From the NCBI RefSeq assembly GCF_900104035.1, contig NZ_FNIT01000004.1, positions 333,845 through 397,844 on the forward strand: a DNA stretch of 64,000 nt. Reading direction: 5' to 3'. Below the pieces are notes generated by a model. That model did not search any database, had not been told where the DNA came from, and saw nothing but the letters and a program-made list of their open reading frames with translations. Both the position numbers and the translations under genes were made by a program. Shown here piece after piece: positions 1 through 8,995 of the stretch (the stretch's first letter is position 1; the number at the start of each line of letters is the position of its first letter). The DNA comes from Aureimonas jatrophae (GTDB taxonomy: Bacteria > Pseudomonadota > Alphaproteobacteria > Rhizobiales > Rhizobiaceae).

Positions 1-457
1 CCGGAAACACGAGGTACTCGTCGCAGTCCACCGACAGGTACCAACGGCCGCGACCGAAGCGGTCCACCAGCTGGTCGCGCCAGACGAGGCCGCCCCCGGC
101 CCGCCGGAAATCCACGTTCGAGGTGAACAACGCGACGTCGCCTTGCGCGGCGAGGAAGTCCGCGCTCCCGTCCGCCGAGCGGTCGTCCACCGCCGCGAAG
201 TGCCGCAGGCCGAGCCGCCGGTGATGCGCCAGAAACGAGGGCAGCGTCGCCATGCCGTCGCGCACCGTGAACAGGACGACCGGCTCCCGCGCACCGGGCG
301 GGGGCGGCTGGGTGCCGTGGGGCACGAGGTCGATGCCGCGCCGGGACGGAGCGCGTCGCCGCCAGCGCCGGTCGCGCCAGGCCAGGGCGAGGCGGCGCAG
401 CGGCGACAGTCGGCCATAGCCGGCCCAGGGCGGCGAATGGGTGTCGGGATAGATCAC
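1..457 (-). CDS. glycosyltransferase family 2-type protein, partial (3' end beyond window)
   Basis: The reading frame starts at GTG 457 and runs off the left edge, giving about 152 residues. After about 50 residues comes a nucleotide-sugar-binding type segment: LFTVRDGMATLPSFLAHHRR, then a conserved VDDRSADGSADFL stretch, and finally SVDCDEYLVF with a DxD-like metal/sugar-nucleotide site. This is the layout of the GT2-like family that begins with 'vv.v.ne...l..fl.hh..lG'. The start codon overlaps the stop of the upstream GT4 gene (GTGA at 454-457), so the two are translationally coupled and probably act on the same surface glycan. Substrate cannot be inferred. The C-terminal half is not visible. 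Confidence 0.75.
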   Translation of the reverse strand, partial: MIYPDTHSPPWAGYGRLSPLRRLALAWRDRRWRRRAPSRRGIDLVPHGTQPPPPGAREPVVLFTVRDGMATLPSFLAHHRRLGLRHFAAVDDRSADGSADFLAAQGDVALFTSNVDFRRAGGGLVWRDQLVDRFGRGRWYLSVDCDEYLVFP

Positions 458-1722
458 CGCCGCTCCATGGCACGGCGCACGAGCTCGTGGAAGCGGTCGA
501 TATGCGGGCCGGGCCGCGCGCGGCTCGCGGCCGTCTCGAGCGCTCCGCGGCTGAAGCGGGCGTAGCTCGCCTCGTCGTCCGTGATGCGCCGGATCGCGTC
601 GGCCAGGGCGCCCGGATCGGGCAGCCGCGGCGCGCCGATGCTGTCGCCCGCCGGATCGTAGACCAGCGGATACACGTCGCTGGCGTCGCCGCCGAAGCCG
701 GCCAGGCGTGCGAGCGGCAGCGTCGGCCGGACGCACAGGCCCGACACGCCGTCCCGCATCGCCTCCGGCAGGCCGTCCACCGCGGTCGCGACCGAGGGCA
801 CGCCGAAGCCGGCCGCCTCGGGGCAGACCGTGCCGAAGGGCTCCCGAAGCGCCGGGTGCAGCAGAAGGTCGATGCCGTCGAAGAAGCCCGTCATGTTTCG
901 GACCTGTCCGAGGAACCGGACCCGGTCTTCCACGCCGCGACGGCGGGCGACCGCCTCCATGTTCGACCGGTCGGGCCCCTCGCCCGCCACCAGGAGCTCC
1001 GCCGCGCGCCCGCCGGCCGTCAGGTCGGCCAGCGCGTGCACGGCGAGAACGCCGCCCTTGAAGGCGCGCAACCGTCCCGCAAAGCCGAGCCGCAGCACCC
1101 GGTCGGGATCGATCCGACGCTCGGTCGCCGCGGCCGGCGCGTTCCACACGCAGGGCGACAGGATCTCGACGGGCGCCTCGATCCGCCAGATCTCTTCCAG
1201 CATGCGCCGGCTGGCATGGGAGTTGGCGAGAATCAGGTCGTGGCCGGTCCGGAAGGCGTCCGGCAGGGTCTTCTCGCGCCCGAACCAGACCGCACCGCGC
1301 TCCCAGTAGAGCGAGGCGGCCCGCGCGCCCCGGGCCGTGCGGATCGCGCGAAGGTCGCCGGGCAGGTTGATGTTGACGGCGGCGTCGATCTCCCAGCGCC
1401 GCGCCGCGTGCGTCAGGCGGTGCTGGCGCAGCCCCTTCGGCAGGACCACGCCGTGGAACAGCCGGGGATCGACGGGCGGCGCGGCGAGCGCGGCGGTGAT
1501 CTCCGCGATCCCGTGCGCGGGATCGCGACCGTCCAGGGTCAGGAAATGGCGGAAGCGCGGATCGTCGCGCGTGGCCTGGAGAAAGGCGGCGAACTGGACC
1601 TGAATGCCGCCCCAGTTGCGCGAGGACAGCGGAAGCTGATGCAGGATGGCGAGAGGCCGCAACGTCCGGTCCTTGCGATCGCGTGGTCCGCCGGCGAGAC
1701 CGGCGGCGAGGCGCCTTCGCAC
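454..1722 (-). CDS. GT4-family glycosyltransferase
   Basis: A 422-residue GT-B fold enzyme expected to transfer a sugar from a nucleotide donor onto a cell-surface glycan or lipid. The N-terminal domain begins LAILHQLPLSSRNWGGIQVQ. The C-terminal donor domain contains RLGFAGRLRAFKG, the linker LLVAGEGPD, and the EPFGTVCPEAAGFGVPSVAT stretch with the E-x7-E pattern of GT4 enzymes. GTG at 1722 is the longest start. A TTG at 1662 (LRPLAILHQL) is a realistic alternative because the first 20 residues are Arg-rich and unlike the family. It overlaps the downstream GT2-like gene by 4 bp. Donor and acceptor are unknown. Confidence 0.82.
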   Translation of the reverse strand: MRRRLAAGLAGGPRDRKDRTLRPLAILHQLPLSSRNWGGIQVQFAAFLQATRDDPRFRHFLTLDGRDPAHGIAEITAALAAPPVDPRLFHGVVLPKGLRQHRLTHAARRWEIDAAVNINLPGDLRAIRTARGARAASLYWERGAVWFGREKTLPDAFRTGHDLILANSHASRRMLEEIWRIEAPVEILSPCVWNAPAAATERRIDPDRVLRLGFAGRLRAFKGGVLAVHALADLTAGGRAAELLVAGEGPDRSNMEAVARRRGVEDRVRFLGQVRNMTGFFDGIDLLLHPALREPFGTVCPEAAGFGVPSVATAVDGLPEAMRDGVSGLCVRPTLPLARLAGFGGDASDVYPLVYDPAGDSIGAPRLPDPGALADAIRRITDDEASYARFSRGALETAASRARPGPHIDRFHELVRRAMERR

Positions 1723-1801
1723 GGCCGAGGCCGCGCGACAACGGCTGCGGATGCCCGACGACCGGCACCCGCATCACGGCTTCGTGAAACCGGGTGCCGC
1801 C

Positions 1802-3472
1802 TCAGGCGCTGAGCCGCTCGAAGCTTGCACCAACAGCGCGCTCCGGTGCGAGGCGGGCGATCCCGCGCCCCGCCGGCCGGGACCGATCGGCCGAAGTGGC
1901 CACCGGCCTTCCGGCGTCCGGAGCCGCAGGGCGGGCCTTCTCCTCGTGCGCCAACTGGAAGAACGCGGCCCGCTCATCGAGCCGGCTCGCCTCGTCCGAC
2001 AGGGCGGTCGCCGTCGCGGCCATCTCGGCGGCCGCACCGGCATTGGCCTGCGTCACCTGGTCGAGCTGGACGATGGCCTGGTTGATCTGCTCGATGCCCA
2101 CCGACTGCTCACGGCACGCCGCCGCGATCTCGCCCACCAGTTCCGCCGTGCGATTGATATCGGGCACCATCCGGCCGAGCACCTCGCCCGCCTGTTCGGC
2201 CGCCAGAAGCGTCCGGTTCGACAGGTCGCCAATCTCCTGCGCCGTCTCGCCGGAGCGCTCGGCGAGCTTGCGCACCTCGCTCGCCACCACCGCGAACCCC
2301 TTGCCGTGCGCGCCCGCGCGCGCCGCCTCGATCGCCGCGTTCAGGGCCAGAAGATCGGTCTGGCGCGCGATCTCCTGCACGATCGCGATCTTCCCAGCGA
2401 TCTGGCGCATGGCCTCGACCGACTGGCGCACGGCGTCGCCGCTGGCATGCGCGCCGTTTCTCGCCTGCAGCGCGATGCGGTCGGTCTCGCGCGCGTTGTC
2501 GGCGTTCTGGCGCAGGTTGGCGGCCATCTCCTCGATCGCCGCCGAGGCCTCCTCGGACGCGGCCGCTTGTTCCGCCGAGCCCGAGGACAGCTGCTCGGCC
2601 GTGGCCGCCGCCTGCGACGATCCGGCGGCGACGTGACCCGCCGACCCCCGGACGCCGCCGGCGATCTCGTTCAAGCGCAGGCGCATGCGCGACAGGTCGT
2701 CCAGCAGGTCGCCGATCTCATCGCGCCGCCGATGAACGACCGGCTGCGAGACGTCGCCCTGGCTGATCCGCCCGACATGCGAGGCGGTGAGGCGCAGACC
2801 CGACAGGATCGAGCGCACGAGAAGACACGCGCAGCCCAGGCCCGTCACGAACGCGCCCGCCACGAGCGCGATCAGAAGCAGGCGCGTCGAGGCATAGGTC
2901 TCGGCGGAACTCGCCAGGAAGCTGTCGGCACGCGTGCGGGCCCGGTCGGCCAGCGCATCCAGCCGCTCGCTCGCCCGCGTCGCGGCCGGGATCTGTTGTT
3001 CGTTGATGAAGCGCATCGCCTCGCTGTCGGAGCGGGCGACGTCGCCCGAACCGTTCGCGCCGGCGGCGTCCGCGGCCAGCTCGAACGCCCGGTCGGTGAC
3101 GGTCCGGGTCTGCGTCAGCAACGGGGCGAGGTCCGCCACCTCGGCCCGGCCGGACTCCGACTGCACCGCCCCGAGAAAGCGTTGCAACTGCGCCGTGCTG
3201 TCGGTCCAGGTCTCGTCATAGGCCCGGCGCAGCGCCACGATCTCGTTCGCATCGGTCGACAGCAGCGCCCGCAGGACGGCGCGGCGCACCGACTGCAGGT
3301 CGGCCTGCAGCGCGCCGATCGCCTGAACCTGCTGGAAGGGGCGCGTCGCAAAGGCGGTGAACGTGTCGTTGGTGGTCTTCAGGCTGAGGATGCCGAACGT
3401 TCCGGCGGCGGCCGACAGAAGAAGAACGGCGGCGAAGCTTCCGATCAGCTTCGCCCTGAGATCGAGGCGCAT
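1802..3472 (-). CDS. methyl-accepting chemotaxis protein
   Basis: A 556-residue transmembrane chemoreceptor. TM1 is at about residues 8-30, followed by a helical periplasmic sensor of about 165 residues (four-helix-bundle type), TM2 at 198-220, HAMP at about 221-275, and a cytoplasmic signalling domain with the hairpin tip [23 protein letters not shown] 3472 is chosen because the next residues form the first membrane helix; the frame stays open upstream to 3631 but that stretch is not receptor-like. No C-terminal CheR-docking pentapeptide is present. No che genes are nearby, so it is an orphan receptor. It is clearly a paralogue of the receptor at the right edge of the window (same [17 protein letters not shown] tip). 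Ligand unknown. Confidence 0.9.
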   Translation of the reverse strand: MRLDLRAKLIGSFAAVLLLSAAAGTFGILSLKTTNDTFTAFATRPFQQVQAIGALQADLQSVRRAVLRALLSTDANEIVALRRAYDETWTDSTAQLQRFLGAVQSESGRAEVADLAPLLTQTRTVTDRAFELAADAAGANGSGDVARSDSEAMRFINEQQIPAATRASERLDALADRARTRADSFLASSAETYASTRLLLIALVAGAFVTGLGCACLLVRSILSGLRLTASHVGRISQGDVSQPVVHRRRDEIGDLLDDLSRMRLRLNEIAGGVRGSAGHVAAGSSQAAATAEQLSSGSAEQAAASEEASAAIEEMAANLRQNADNARETDRIALQARNGAHASGDAVRQSVEAMRQIAGKIAIVQEIARQTDLLALNAAIEAARAGAHGKGFAVVASEVRKLAERSGETAQEIGDLSNRTLLAAEQAGEVLGRMVPDINRTAELVGEIAAACREQSVGIEQINQAIVQLDQVTQANAGAAAEMAATATALSDEASRLDERAAFFQLAHEEKARPAAPDAGRPVATSADRSRPAGRGIARLAPERAVGASFERLSA

Positions 3473-3762
3473 GGGATGGGTCCGGTGAGGGGAGATGGCG
3501 GTTCTATGCCGCTCCCAAACGGCCACTGTCCCGAAACGGTGCGGGAAGACCCGGCTCTCTTCGGGAACGTCGATAACGCTTGGTTTCAGCACCAGCGCCG
3601 CGCGCGCACGGCCTTGCCGGCGCAACCCCAAGCCATGGTGCCGGTGGTTCGTCGCCGTCGGACGGGCGCGGTTCGACGGGCGGCACGCGCACGGAGACGA
3701 ATCACCCGAGCAAAAACTTGACTCGATCAGTCCTATTTTCTACCCGACAGGTCCTGCAAGGC

Positions 3763-4842
3763 ATGCCGAAGGACCGACCGATGCTCGAGGCCCGTTCCAC
3801 CATCGTCGTTCCGGGTGCCGAGCGCCTGTTCGATCTTCTGTGCGAGCACTTCGCCGAGCATGGCGAGGTCCGCCGCCGGGACGACCGCGGCGAGGTCTCG
3901 TTCGGCTACGGCACCGCGGTGATGGCCGCCCGGCCGGACGCGCTTCACGTCGAGGTGGCCGCCGCGAACCCGATCCATCTCAGCTATCTCAAGATCGGGA
4001 TCGCCGAGCATCTCCTCGAGTTCCACGAGGGCGAGGCGCCTGCGATCGCCTGGATCGGCGATGGCCTGGCGCCCGGAACGCCGCTTCCCTGGTTCCGAGA
4101 ACTCACCGTGGCGGGCGTGGAGGACCTCACGCCGCACATGCGGCGGGTGCGCCTGCGGGGCGAGGATCTCGCGCACTTCGCGCAAGGCGGCTACCACGTC
4201 TATCTCCTCTTCCCGCCGAAGGACCGTGCGCCGGTCTGGCCGGTCATGGGCGAGACCGGGTTGCCGGTCTGGCCGCAGGGCGACGACGCCCTGACGCGGC
4301 GCGTCTACACGATTCGCTCGATCGACGTGGCGCGGGGCGAACTGGCGATCGACATCGTGACCCACGCGGGCGAGGCGACGCCGGGCTCGGACTTTGCCCG
4401 CTCGGCCCGGCCCGGCGACATCGTCGGCATCACGGGGCCCGGCGGCGGCGAGGCGCCCGATGCGCGCCGCCTCGTGCTGGCGGGCGACGACACGGCCCTG
4501 CCCGCCATCGCCCGCATCCTGGAGGACCTGCCACCCGACGCGGAAGCCAGCGTGATCCTCGAGGTCGACGGACCCGCCGACGCGATCGCGCTTCCCTCGC
4601 GCGCCCGGACCGACATCCGCTTTCATTATCGCTGGGGTGCGGAACCCGGCACGCTCGGACGTCTTCCGGAGGCGCTCAGGTCGCTCGACTGGGACCGGCT
4701 CGGCCCCGATGTCTTCGTCTGGGCGGCCTGCGAGTTCGCCGACTTCAAGGCCATCCGCCGCTATCTGAGGCAGGAGCGCGGCCTGCCGCGCGACCGGCAC
4801 ATGGCGGCGAGCTACTGGCGGCGCGGCCGGGCCGGCGGCTGA
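3763..4842 (+). CDS. siderophore-interacting protein with N-terminal DUF2218 domain
   Basis: A cytoplasmic FAD-dependent ferric-siderophore reductase, about 359 aa from ATG 3763 or 353 aa from ATG 3781. Residues 1-95 look like DUF2218 (REDUCTASE-associated, MLEARSTIVVPGAERLFDLL...). From about residue 105 the SIP fold begins (WFRELTVAGVEDLTPHMRRV) with the FAD-binding RRVYTIRS motif. The C-terminal NAD(P)H domain ends in CEFADFKAIRRYLRQERGL...SYWRRG, the family signature. The fusion is common in proteobacterial members. It stands alone, without receptor or transporter genes. An imperfect dyad (GACT-N5-AGTC, about 3719-3731) overlaps a TTGACT -35-like hexamer upstream and could be an iron-responsive site, but this is weak. 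Confidence 0.87.
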   Translation: MPKDRPMLEARSTIVVPGAERLFDLLCEHFAEHGEVRRRDDRGEVSFGYGTAVMAARPDALHVEVAAANPIHLSYLKIGIAEHLLEFHEGEAPAIAWIGDGLAPGTPLPWFRELTVAGVEDLTPHMRRVRLRGEDLAHFAQGGYHVYLLFPPKDRAPVWPVMGETGLPVWPQGDDALTRRVYTIRSIDVARGELAIDIVTHAGEATPGSDFARSARPGDIVGITGPGGGEAPDARRLVLAGDDTALPAIARILEDLPPDAEASVILEVDGPADAIALPSRARTDIRFHYRWGAEPGTLGRLPEALRSLDWDRLGPDVFVWAACEFADFKAIRRYLRQERGLPRDRHMAASYWRRGRAGG

Positions 4843-4849
4843 CGCGGCG

Positions 4850-5248
4850 CTAGACCGGCGGCTGCACGAGATCGACGAGGCGCAGAACCGCCGCCTGCAC
4901 CAACATGACGCCGAGCCAGTGCGCGACCTCGCGCGCGATCGCGCCGGCCGGGAAGCCACGTCGCGCAAAGCTCACCGCGAAGGCCGGCACCAGGAAGCCG
5001 ATCCAGATCACCACGGGCGTCGCAAGCGTCATCACCCAGACGCCGGCCTGGGGCGGCGCGAGGATCAAGGCGCCGGCCAGGATCGAGGCCAGCCAGAACT
5101 CCGCGACAAAGGCCACCGCGCCGAAGCCGGGCGTGAGCGGCCGCGCGTCCGGCGTCCGGCCGATGGTGCGGTACCAGACGAAGCCGAAGGCGAGGCCGGC
5201 GAGCGTCGCGGCGAGAATCGCAACGATGTTGTCGAGGATGTAGGTCAA
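4850..5248 (-). CDS. DUF1761-family integral membrane protein
   Basis: A 132-residue protein with four predicted membrane helices (about residues 7-27, 45-67, 70-92 and 107-127). The opening NIVAILAATLAGLAFGFVWY, with a Trp-Tyr after the first helix, is typical of the DUF1761 family. It converges with the siderophore-interacting protein gene, the two stops being 7 bp apart. Function is unknown in the family and nothing in the context gives one. Confidence 0.72.
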   Translation of the reverse strand: MTYILDNIVAILAATLAGLAFGFVWYRTIGRTPDARPLTPGFGAVAFVAEFWLASILAGALILAPPQAGVWVMTLATPVVIWIGFLVPAFAVSFARRGFPAGAIAREVAHWLGVMLVQAAVLRLVDLVQPPV

Positions 5249-5329
5249 GCGGGCGAACTCCGGCGCAGGGCGGCGCTTCGAAGCAAGCTAAGGCGCCGCG
5301 CGTCGGTCGCCAGCGCGCGTCCTCACTCG

Positions 5330-5782
5330 TCAGCCGCGCGCGAGCGAGGCGTCCAGCGCGTCGCGCAGCGTGCGGACCTCTTCGTTGAGCCGGGCCAGAT
5401 CGGTGACCGGCCGGTTCGCCGCCGACACCAGGCGCTCGCCCAGGCAGGCGCATTCGGCCAGCAGCGCGCGGCCGGCCTGCGTCAAGCGCACGATCACCTG
5501 CCGCTCGTTCTGGGGATTGCGCTCGCGATCCACGAGACCGGCCGCGGCGAGGCGCTTCACCAGCGGCGTGATCGTGCTGGACTCCAGCATCAGGCGGTCG
5601 GCGATCGCGCCGATGGACCGCTCGTCCTCCTCGCCTAGGGCGGACAGGAGGAGGTATTGCGGATAGGTGATGCCCATGCGGTCCAGCAACGGCTTGTAGG
5701 CCCGCCCGACCGCCATGGAGGCCCCGTAGAGCGAGAAGCAGAGCTGGTCGTCCAAAGGGATGGCGGACGCGGATCGGGTCAT
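5330..5782 (-). CDS. ohrR: MarR-family, OhrR-like peroxide-sensing repressor
   Basis: A 150-residue winged-helix regulator. The N-terminal PLDDQLCFSLY places Cys15 where OhrR proteins carry the peroxidatic cysteine, and Cys111/Cys113 could act as resolving cysteines as in 2-Cys OhrR. The DNA-binding part (SIGAIADRLMLESSTITPLVKRL) and wing (RNPQNERQVIVRLT) are intact. ATG 5782 is chosen since the frame further upstream to 6010 does not resemble the family. No ohr peroxidase gene is adjacent, so the target lies elsewhere or is the gene itself. The intergenic region contains the palindrome TATCGCGATA. Confidence 0.8.
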   Translation of the reverse strand: MTRSASAIPLDDQLCFSLYGASMAVGRAYKPLLDRMGITYPQYLLLSALGEEDERSIGAIADRLMLESSTITPLVKRLAAAGLVDRERNPQNERQVIVRLTQAGRALLAECACLGERLVSAANRPVTDLARLNEEVRTLRDALDASLARG

Positions 5783-6127
5783 GGATGGGCTTTCGTATTG
5801 GGGCAAAACGAATATCGCGATAAAAAAACGCTGGGCAAGAGGAATGGCGCAATCCCTCTTTGGTTTCCCGCAAGACGGCGCAAACGGTGATCGCCCTTCG
5901 CGCGTAGGAAACCCACGATGCAGGCGGAGTTCGATTGCGACAGTTTCATGAAGGATGCGAACCAGTAGACCGGAGCGCTTCCGCAGTCTTTTGTTCCGCT
6001 GCGTCACCATCTCGGGCTCACTGTTCTCTTGGAATTCCGCGGTCTACTCATTGCGGCGACCACGTTCCTTCCCTCATCGAATCGCAACTTTCGCCGTCCA
6101 TAACCAGCGCGACGCAACGCCCTGGAT
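5783..6127. promoter_or_regulatory. intergenic region between divergent ohrR-like and GGDEF/EAL genes
   Basis: This 345-bp stretch holds no convincing gene. It is locally A/T-richer than its surroundings (for example the A-run at 5821-5828). A perfect 10-bp palindrome TATCGCGATA lies at 5813-5822, 31 bp upstream of the ohrR-like start, a reasonable place for an autoregulatory operator. Promoters for both divergent genes must lie here, but no clear -35/-10 pair was recognised. Confidence 0.4.
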
Positions 6128-7612
6128 ATGGCGATCCGACGCATGAGCCTTCTCCGCCATAATCCCGTCACCGGTCACCTTCTGCCGATTCTGTTCACGG
6201 CGCAGGTCGCGCTGATGGGTTGGTGCTTGTGGGCGACCGGCCGCGAGCAGACGCTGCCGCTCGGCGCGGCCTTCGCGCTCGCGCTGGCCTGCGCGCTCCT
6301 TTTGGGACGTGCCTGGCACGTGACGGCGCGGCGGTTGCGAACCGGCGAGGCCGCCCAGGCCGAGCGGCTCCGCAGCATGGACGCCGACCCGCTGACCGGC
6401 GCGCTCGCGCGCGCCGCCTTCACCGGCCGGCTTCGCGACGCCATCGCCCGCTCCGAGCCGCGCAGCCTGCTCCTGATCGACGTCGATCACTTCAAGTCCG
6501 TCAACGACAGCCTGGGGCATGCGGCGGGCGACGCGATCCTGCAGCGTCTGGCCGAGACCGCGCGCCGCGTGTTTCCCGACGCCATGCTCGGGCGGCTGGG
6601 CGGCGACGAGTTCGCGCTGCTTCTGCCCGGCGACGCCGCGCTGGCCGAAGAGCGCGCGGGCCGCTTTCTCGAGGCGCTTCGCGAGCCTCGCGCGCTGGAC
6701 GGGCGGCCGGTCGCCATCGAGGCCTCGGTCGGCATCGCCGCCATGCCCGACCACGCCGCCTTCGAGGACGAGCTGATGCTCTATGCCGACCTCGCGCTCT
6801 ACGAGAGCAAGCGGCGCGGGCGCGGCTGCGTGACGCTGTTCAACGAGTCCATGCGCCAGGACCGCAAGCAGCGCCGCTTCATCGAGCGCGAGTTGCGCGC
6901 GGCGATCCTGCTCGACGAGCTCGACCTTCACTACCAGCCGCTGGTGGACCTGCACGGCACCGTGATGGGGGTCGAAGCCCTCGTGCGCTGGCGCCACCCG
7001 TTGCGCGGCACGATCATGCCCGGCGAGTTCATCCCGGTCGCCGAGCAGTCGCTCCTGATCGACCGCCTCGGCGAATGGGTGCTGCGCCGGGCCTGCCGCG
7101 ACGCCGCCTCGCTGCCCGGCCGCTTCGTGTCGCTCAACCTGTCGGGCGCCCAGCTGAAGCGCGACGCCGTGGTGGAGACCGTGCGCCACGTGTTGGCCGA
7201 GACCGGCTGCGCACCCGAGCGCTTCACCTTCGAGATCACCGAAACCGTCGCAGTCAGCGCGACGCCGGCCGTGCTCGCCCGGATCGTGGCGTTGCGCGCG
7301 CTCGGCCTGCGCATCGCGCTCGACGACTTCGGCACCGGCCACATGGGCCTCAGCGCCCTGCGGACGCTGCCGGTCGACGGCATCAAGATCGACCGCAGCT
7401 ACATCCAGGCCATGGGAACGGACGAGGTGGCCTCGATCTTGGTTTCGGCGCTGGGCGCGATCGGACGGGCGCGTGGCGTGCCGGTGGTGGCGGAAGGGAT
7501 CGAGACCGATGCCCATCTCGCCATGGCCAAGGTGGCCGGTTGCTCACTCTTCCAGGGCTACCGGATCGGGCGGCCCGCACCGCTCCGGGTTCCGCTCGCC
7601 CGGTCGGCCTAG
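6128..7612 (+). CDS. membrane-anchored GGDEF-EAL protein (c-di-GMP turnover)
   Basis: A 494-residue protein with two N-terminal membrane helices (about 19-36 and 44-61) and no large periplasmic sensor. The GGDEF domain keeps an intact active site ([10 protein letters not shown], residues 156-165) and DVDHFKSVNDSLGH. The EAL domain keeps the EALVRWRHP motif, FEITETV, DDFGTGH and KIDRSYI, so diguanylate cyclase and phosphodiesterase activities are both plausible. ATG 6143 (MSLLRHNP) is an alternative start. The single-domain response regulator follows 170 bp later on the same strand and could be a functional partner. Confidence 0.9.
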   Translation: MAIRRMSLLRHNPVTGHLLPILFTAQVALMGWCLWATGREQTLPLGAAFALALACALLLGRAWHVTARRLRTGEAAQAERLRSMDADPLTGALARAAFTGRLRDAIARSEPRSLLLIDVDHFKSVNDSLGHAAGDAILQRLAETARRVFPDAMLGRLGGDEFALLLPGDAALAEERAGRFLEALREPRALDGRPVAIEASVGIAAMPDHAAFEDELMLYADLALYESKRRGRGCVTLFNESMRQDRKQRRFIERELRAAILLDELDLHYQPLVDLHGTVMGVEALVRWRHPLRGTIMPGEFIPVAEQSLLIDRLGEWVLRRACRDAASLPGRFVSLNLSGAQLKRDAVVETVRHVLAETGCAPERFTFEITETVAVSATPAVLARIVALRALGLRIALDDFGTGHMGLSALRTLPVDGIKIDRSYIQAMGTDEVASILVSALGAIGRARGVPVVAEGIETDAHLAMAKVAGCSLFQGYRIGRPAPLRVPLARSA

Positions 7613-7782
7613 CCGTTTCGCCGGGCGCCGGGACGGCCGCAGGTCCCGCGCGAGGCGGAAGGGTTGCGGGAAGGGCGGCGGCGGGTCCATAGCGCTCGCG
7701 TCCCGGCACCGAATCGCCTAGGCAACGCAAGCCCGTGCTTCTGCGTTAAGGGACCCATTCGTCCACGCATGAGAGTTCCCCC

Positions 7783-8175
7783 ATGTCCGCATCCTCCCTC
7801 GAAGGCCGTACCATTCTCGTTGTCGAGGACGACCCTCGTATCGCGGGCGAGATCGCGATGGCGCTCGAGGATCGTGGCGCCTCGGTGGTCGGCCCCTGCA
7901 GCGGCATCCGCGAGGCGATCGCCGCGATCGGCGAGGCGCACGAGTTGTCGGGCGCCGTGCTCGACGTGAACCTGTCGGGCGAGCTGGTCTTTCCGGTCGC
8001 CTACGATCTGGCGCGACGGGCCGTCCCCTTCGTCTTCCTGACCGGCTACGACCGCTCGCTGGTGGCGGTGCGCTTCAGCTCCGTGCCCGCCTTCGAGAAG
8101 CCCGTGCGCCCCGAGGACGTCGTGGAGGCGCTGGCGAGCGAGATGCAGACCGTGCCGCAACGGCGCTCGGCCTGA
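7783..8175 (+). CDS. single-domain response regulator (CheY-like receiver)
   Basis: A 130-residue protein consisting only of a receiver domain. Acidic pocket EDD is at residues 15-17, the phospho-acceptor Asp61 lies in VLDVNLSGE, the switch Thr in FLTGYD and the conserved Lys in FEKP. There is no output domain, so it should act by protein contact or as a phosphate shuttle. Many Hyphomicrobiales carry such stand-alone receivers tied to HWE kinases. No kinase gene is adjacent; the nearest signalling gene is the upstream GGDEF/EAL gene. Confidence 0.88.
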   Translation: MSASSLEGRTILVVEDDPRIAGEIAMALEDRGASVVGPCSGIREAIAAIGEAHELSGAVLDVNLSGELVFPVAYDLARRAVPFVFLTGYDRSLVAVRFSSVPAFEKPVRPEDVVEALASEMQTVPQRRSA

Positions 8176-8188
8176 TCCGTTAACGGAT

Positions 8189-8204
8189 CGTTTCACGTGA
8201 AACA
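8189..8204. promoter_or_regulatory. parS-like ParB-binding palindrome (site 1)
   Basis: A perfect 14-bp palindrome GTTTCACGTGAAAC (8190-8203) lies between the response-regulator stop and the converging SDR stop. With flanks it reads C-14mer-A, one base from the widely conserved chromosomal parS 16-mer TGTTTCACGTGAAACA. The same 14-mer occurs at 46671-46684. ParB/Spo0J binding here is inferred from the motif. Confidence 0.7.
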
Positions 8205-8225
8205 GGCGGTGCGCCGCCTGTTTCA
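8198..8225. terminator. bidirectional hairpin between converging genes
   Basis: A perfect 12-bp stem TGAAACAGGCGG / CCGCCTGTTTCA with a 4-nt loop. One arm overlaps the SDR stop codon and the other overlaps the parS-like palindrome. No run of T follows on either strand, so termination efficiency is uncertain. Position between two converging genes favours a terminator. Confidence 0.5.
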
Positions 8226-8990
8226 CAAGGTGGCGAGAACGCCGCCGTCGACATACAGGATCTGACCGTTCACGAAGTCCGAGGCGCGCGAGGCCAGGAA
8301 GATCGCCGCGCCCTGGAGTTCCTCGACCTCGCCCCAGCGCCCGGCCGGCGTGCGCTTGGTGAGCCACTCGTTGAAGGCGGGGTCCTCGACCAGCGCCTGG
8401 TTGAGCGGCGTGCGGAAGTAGCCGGGCCCGATCGCGTTGACCTGCAGCCCGTGGCGCGCCCAGTCCGTGCACATGCCGCGCGTGAGGTTCAGCACCGCGC
8501 CCTTGGACGCGGTGTAGGGAGCGATGGAGTAGCGCGCGGCCTGCGCCTGGAGGCTCGCGATGTTGATGATCTTGCCGTGCCCGCGCCCGATCATGGACCG
8601 CGCCACCGCCTGGCCGACGAAGAAGACCGAGTCGACGTTGGCCCGCATGATCTCGGACCAGGTCTCGGCCGCGTAGTCCTCGAGCGTCCCGCGTCGCTGA
8701 ATGCCGGCGTTGTTGACGAGGACGTCGATCGGCCCGACCTCGCGCTCGATGCGACCCACCGTCGCCTGGACGGCCGGACGGTCCGTCACGTCGAACACCG
8801 CGGTCGCCACCGCGATGCCGTCCGCGCCCAGCTGTTCGGCGGCTGCCGCGAGCTTGGCGCCGTCGCGGCCGTTGAGGATGACGCGCGCCCCTGCGCGCCC
8901 CAGCCCTTGTGCGATGGCGTAGCCGATGCCCTGGCCCGAGCCGGTGACGAGCGCCGTGCGCCCCGTGAGGTCGAAGAGCTTGAGGGACAC
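8223..8990 (-). CDS. SDR oxidoreductase, gluconate 5-dehydrogenase-like
   Basis: A 255-residue classical short-chain dehydrogenase. NAD(P) site TGSGQGIG, structural NNAG, catalytic Tyr/Lys in YTASKG, and C-terminal NGQILYVDGG are all present. Overall composition (LFDLTGRTALVTGSGQGIG...) resembles gluconate/2-keto-gluconate 5-reductases. GTG 8990 is the start, 5 bp after the stop of the gluconolactonase-like gene, so the two form an operon: lactone opening followed by interconversion of the sugar acid and its keto form. Substrate is inferred from context and similarity; other polyols are possible. Confidence 0.82.
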   Translation of the reverse strand: MSLKLFDLTGRTALVTGSGQGIGYAIAQGLGRAGARVILNGRDGAKLAAAAEQLGADGIAVATAVFDVTDRPAVQATVGRIEREVGPIDVLVNNAGIQRRGTLEDYAAETWSEIMRANVDSVFFVGQAVARSMIGRGHGKIINIASLQAQAARYSIAPYTASKGAVLNLTRGMCTDWARHGLQVNAIGPGYFRTPLNQALVEDPAFNEWLTKRTPAGRWGEVEELQGAAIFLASRASDFVNGQILYVDGGVLATL

Positions 8991-8995
8991 GGCGG

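Noticed and set aside
1646..3721. 691-codon plus-strand frame over the chemoreceptor
   Set aside because: Low-complexity Arg-rich translation; the opposite strand carries a complete MCP with all motifs.
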